64,000 nt of DNA from Pseudoscleropodium purum. Lineage: Eukaryota > Streptophyta > Bryopsida > Hypnales > Brachytheciaceae. The position numbers were made by a program, and so were the translations under genes. The stretch lies in contig OZ017795.1 in assembly GCA_963969395.1 (NCBI GenBank), positions 26,331,063 to 26,395,062 on the forward strand, read 5' to 3'. Shown piece after piece: positions 60,757 through 64,000 of this stretch (position 1 is its first letter; each line of letters starts with the position of its first letter). The notes beneath the pieces were generated by a model, which was given only the letters and a program-made list of their open reading frames with translations, made no database searches and was not told the origin of the DNA.

Positions 60757-61150
60757 TCAATAGTAGAAAATTGTCCAACAAAGTTGAAAAGTATCTTATT
60801 TAGGGAATAAAAACTGATTTTTAAAATATTTGAGTAATTGGTCTACATTTTAGTGAAGTTTAAAATCATTTGGAGTAATTTTTTTTTATCATTTATGGTA
60901 GATCAAAGCTATGAACCGCAACTTTGGGGTTATTGTAGAAAGGGTTAGAAAGTCAATAATAGGAAAATGTCTACCAAAGTTGGGCAGTATCTTAGATTTG
61001 GGTAAAAATTGATAAGTGTATTTGATTACTTGATCTCCATTGTGAAGTTTCAAGTTATTTTGAAGGACTACCCATCTTTTATACTCTAAGGTTAGAGCTA
61101 GCTATAACAATTTCTAGTATATTATAGGAATTATAGCATAGGAATTTGAA
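60757..61150 (+). repeat. Dimer of a ~190-bp repeat, second array
   Basis: Two further units with AAGTTGAAAAGTATCTTA at 60781 and AAGTTGGGCAGTATCTTAGA at 60977, a 196-bp period, carry the same internal order as the first array, in direct orientation. The spacing could reflect two direct terminal repeats of one element or a broken satellite array. The segment between the arrays (59521-60756) has no recognised gene. Confidence 0.75.
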
Positions 61151-62057
61151 AAAAAGAAATTTGGGATTAGATTTAGGATTATTTAGGGGATTTAAGGGCA
61201 ATAAAAGATTACATACAAAGCATATTTACAACAAAGGCTCCAAGCTATTTTGAACATATTTACAAAACTTTGTGACATTATATGACTACTTAGACAATCA
61301 TTACTTGCCAAACTCCTCCAACAATTGAAATACAACAATCCACCTATATGGAAGCAATTCAATCAAAAATTATTACAAACTAACCTAAAAACTTGAGTGT
61401 ATATGAGCATTGTTGTTGTGATGCAAATTGTACTATTATGTAGAGATATTTATTATTATTTGTTTTTATTGATTCTAATGAAGTCACTTGAAGAAAATGA
61501 ATGGGAAAAAATAGGGATTAATTCTAGTAAGGACTACAATTTAGTTTGGTGATAGAGCTCAATAACCTATCTCAATTTTCTTTCATTTTGTCACAATTCA
61601 AGAAGAAAGATAGTTGATTAGCTATACAACTTTACCTCATGCTTTTGCTAATAGTGCCAAGCCACAAGATGCATGTGTTACTCAACAAATCAAACATGAT
61701 TCAAATTTGGACTTGTAAAAGAAGTAGAAATTCTACTAACCAAGTCTGCAACTTGGTGATTGTTTTTGCTTCATGAGGTTTTTATTGCCTTTGTTCAATG
61801 ACTATAGGGTCCCATTTTTTAAATTTTTCCTTCCTTTGAGAAATATTATACATTTTATTTGGATTTGGTTAGATTGTTGAAGTGAAGTTAAATTTGCTTT
61901 ACCTTTATTTTTATTTTTGAAGATTTACAATTCCAAATAAAGGATATGGATAGAATTATTATGAAGGAAAAAAGAAAAGCCAATGGGTGAGAAGTGGTCT
62001 ATTTAGTGGAGTATGGATTGAAATATCTTAGTTTAAGTGAGCATAGGAAGAAGATAC
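61151..62057. other. AT-rich stretch without recognised genes
   Basis: Nothing is recognised on either strand. Confidence 0.4.
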
Positions 62058-63026
62058 TTAACCCCTCATTGTTGCAGGGGACCAAAAGTGTCCTCATACA
62101 GTTTTCAAAGTGCTATAACTTTTGCATCCAATGTCCAAATTCAATAAAACTTGTTAGAAAATTTGCACTCTCTCTTTTAGTTTGTGTGTTAGGATTTTCA
62201 AATTGATTCAAGATGTACAGAGTAATTGGAAGCCAATCAAAGTTCACAGGTTCAATTTGAATCCACCAAACTGCATTTGATGGTTGCAACTTTGGGGGGT
62301 TGTATCTCCTTCATCTAATGTTTGTTTTCAATAAAATTTCTTGTTTTATGTGTCCCTTTTAGTCTAGTTATTGTGGTACAAATTTCATGTCAATCTAAGT
62401 TTCTTTGAATGTTTGGGAGCAATTCAAAGTTCAAAATCCCAACATTTTGGGATTGCAGTGAACTTTGGTAGCTTGTAACTTCTCCATACAATGTTCGTTT
62501 CCCATAAATAAAAATTGGAAAAGTTTTGCAATATAGTCTAGTTTTTGTGACTAAATTTTCATATCAATCCAAGAATTTAAAAGTGACTGAAAAGCATTTT
62601 AGTAGAAGGAGGTTCAGCCTTAGATGTGTTTTCTGCAACTTTTCTTACCTATTTTTTGACATTTGCAAGCCATTTTGCCAACACATTGTATCAATTTATT
62701 GATATTTTTTTCACTAATGTGTTTGTATGTTGGCTTTAGGTAACTTTATAGCTTTCAATTTTTCCATTTGAGTAAGTTTAGAAATCGAATTTCACCTCCA
62801 AGTGTGTTGCTAGGAAAATTTCAGCATCTTTTTTCAACACTAAAACATTATAATCTTTCAATCTATATGGTCAAATGACTCCAAATTTGATTTACATCAT
62901 CTACAACATGTTCACTACAAGATTGTACAATTAAGATCTTTGTAACTTAGTGAAATTTACATCTATATCAGTTCAAAAGCAATGAAGTTTTTGAACCTCG
63001 ATGAGACTTCGGTGATGAGGGGTTAA
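62058..63026. mobile_element. TTAA-bounded element, complete copy with triplicated interior
   Basis: The left end is TTAACCCCTCATTG and the right end is GGTGATGAGGGGTTAA, giving about 13 bp inverted ends with TTAA at both edges and no direct repeat beyond it. The first ~540 bp contain three tandem ~180-bp units marked by gctataacttttgcatccaatg (62112), ttgtatctccttcatctaatg (62298) and cttgtaacttctccatacaatg (62473). The shared block ataatctttcaatctatatggtc is near 62850. There is no coding capacity. Confidence 0.8.
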
Positions 63027-63035
63027 GCAACATTG

Positions 63036-63245
63036 CTAGTATGTGAGCCTAGAAATGTGAGCCTAGATGTACACAAGTACTCTACAACCATTGAAGGTGC
63101 CTATAATATACATAACTATAACATAGGACCCTATAACTATAGAATGTGCTTATAACATAGGTACCTATAATATATGTATTGAGCTATAACATAGGTGCCT
63201 AGGCTCCTATGCTTATGGTCCAAAGATTCTAAGTTCACATGCTAG
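63036..63245. mobile_element. CTAKYATGTGAGC-ended MITE, copy 2
   Basis: The left end is CTAGTATGTGAGCCTAGAA. The right end is the reverse complement of CTAGCATGTGAACTTAGAA. The interior has repeated ctataacatag/tacctataatat motifs, as in the copy at 17297-17507. It begins 9 bp outside the right end of a TTAA-bounded element. Confidence 0.75.
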
Positions 63246-64000
63246 TATTCTTCATAGGATAAGGGATGATCTTTTTTCTCCTCTTTTTCATAGTGTGTAA
63301 GTGAGTTAAGTGTTTGAGGAGATATAAAGAGTTGAGTAAAACTATTATTATAATGAAATTCTAAATATATTTTTTTGGATTTCAAAAAGATATGACTCAC
63401 CTTTTTTGAAGTCAATATATATAAGTTCTATTTAATGAAGTAAAGAAAGGTGAGTTGCCATTGAATTCAAGGGTAATGATTTGATTATTCATAAAAGTTT
63501 GATTAGAATGTATCTAGTTCTTAGATTTGGTATGGATGTATATCAAGTTGTTACATTTCTATAAAATTTTAGAATTCTTAGTTTGGAGTTTGGAAGTGAT
63601 TTTTATGGGTGTAAAGTTGCTTGCTAAATCTAAGAGTTTAGGATTCAATGAGGTATAAACAAAGGTATATAGAAGATATGAAATTTAAATTTAAAGAAGA
63701 TACATATGATAAAATTGAATTTTCAAAAAGATATAGAGCAAAGTATTTTAAGTCTTTATGAAACCACAATGTCCTCTAAAGTGGAGGGATGTAGAGCTAT
63801 TGCCAAAATTTGTAGTGATAAACTTTAATTGACTACAAAAGACAATTAATCAAGAGATTTAACTTTAAGATATGGAGCGGTTATATACAATTGTATTAGC
63901 TTTTTAAAAAACTACGATATTTGTGAATTGAAGTTTTGATGTAATTGTGGCATTCATTTGAGTATTGATTACACCTATATGACTCTTATATAATTGTACA
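63246..64000. other. AT-rich stretch without recognised genes
   Basis: No gene or element ends were recognised before the window stops. Confidence 0.4.

Overview
This 64-kb window looks like intergenic DNA from a large, repeat-rich plant nuclear genome. The background is very AT-rich (roughly 30% G+C by eye). I find no intact long reading frame, no tRNA gene, no rRNA gene I would trust and no bacterial-style operon. What can be recognised is decayed transposable elements: a Ty3/gypsy pol on the minus strand, a Ty1/copia gag-pol on the plus strand, a pogo/DDE_1-type DNA transposase on the minus strand, a short LINE-like zinc-knuckle fragment, CACTA-type ends and many inverted-repeat elements without genes. 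The mix fits a land plant. I cannot name the species, and a non-flowering plant is only a guess.

Layout: 1-3.7 kb is AT-rich with a small in-frame tandem repeat. At 3.77-6.23 kb a broken Ty3 element carries two CATTAG-ended MITEs at or inside its edges. At 6.85-9.93 kb lies a full-order but heavily mutated copia polyprotein. From 11 to 25 kb there are fragments and one complete copy of a TTAA-bounded family, MITEs, a G+C-rich island (20.2-20.95 kb), a 37-base G-quadruplex tract and a LINE scrap. A candidate core promoter is at 27.17 kb. At 30.3-32.3 kb is the DDE_1 transposase pseudogene. From 37 to 47.9 kb there are more TTAA-bounded elements, including a 2.6-kb one with long inverted arms, and a (TA)39 microsatellite. 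At 47.9-49.4 kb is a second G+C-rich island with nine GTAC cores in 223 bp. From 49.4 to 57.6 kb lies a dense nest of MITEs, a 1.56-kb CACTA element with a TAT target duplication, and two TTAA-bounded elements facing each other around a 250-bp CACTA-type MITE. From 59 to 63.3 kb there are 190-bp repeat dimers, another TTAA-bounded element built from three ~180-bp units, and a small MITE.

The most interesting candidate system is the dispersed family with termini TTAACCCCTAAAGG. All complete copies have TTAA at both ends and no longer direct repeat outside, as expected for TTAA-specific (piggyBac-like) insertion, which is rarely reported in plants. Its interiors share diverged ~180-bp blocks. 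A second theme is a CATTAG-ended MITE family, most copies of which carry an inverted ACGTGGC (ABRE/G-box-like) pair. A third is visible C-to-T/G-to-A decay in the transposon coding regions, which explains the AT-rich composition and many of the stop codons.
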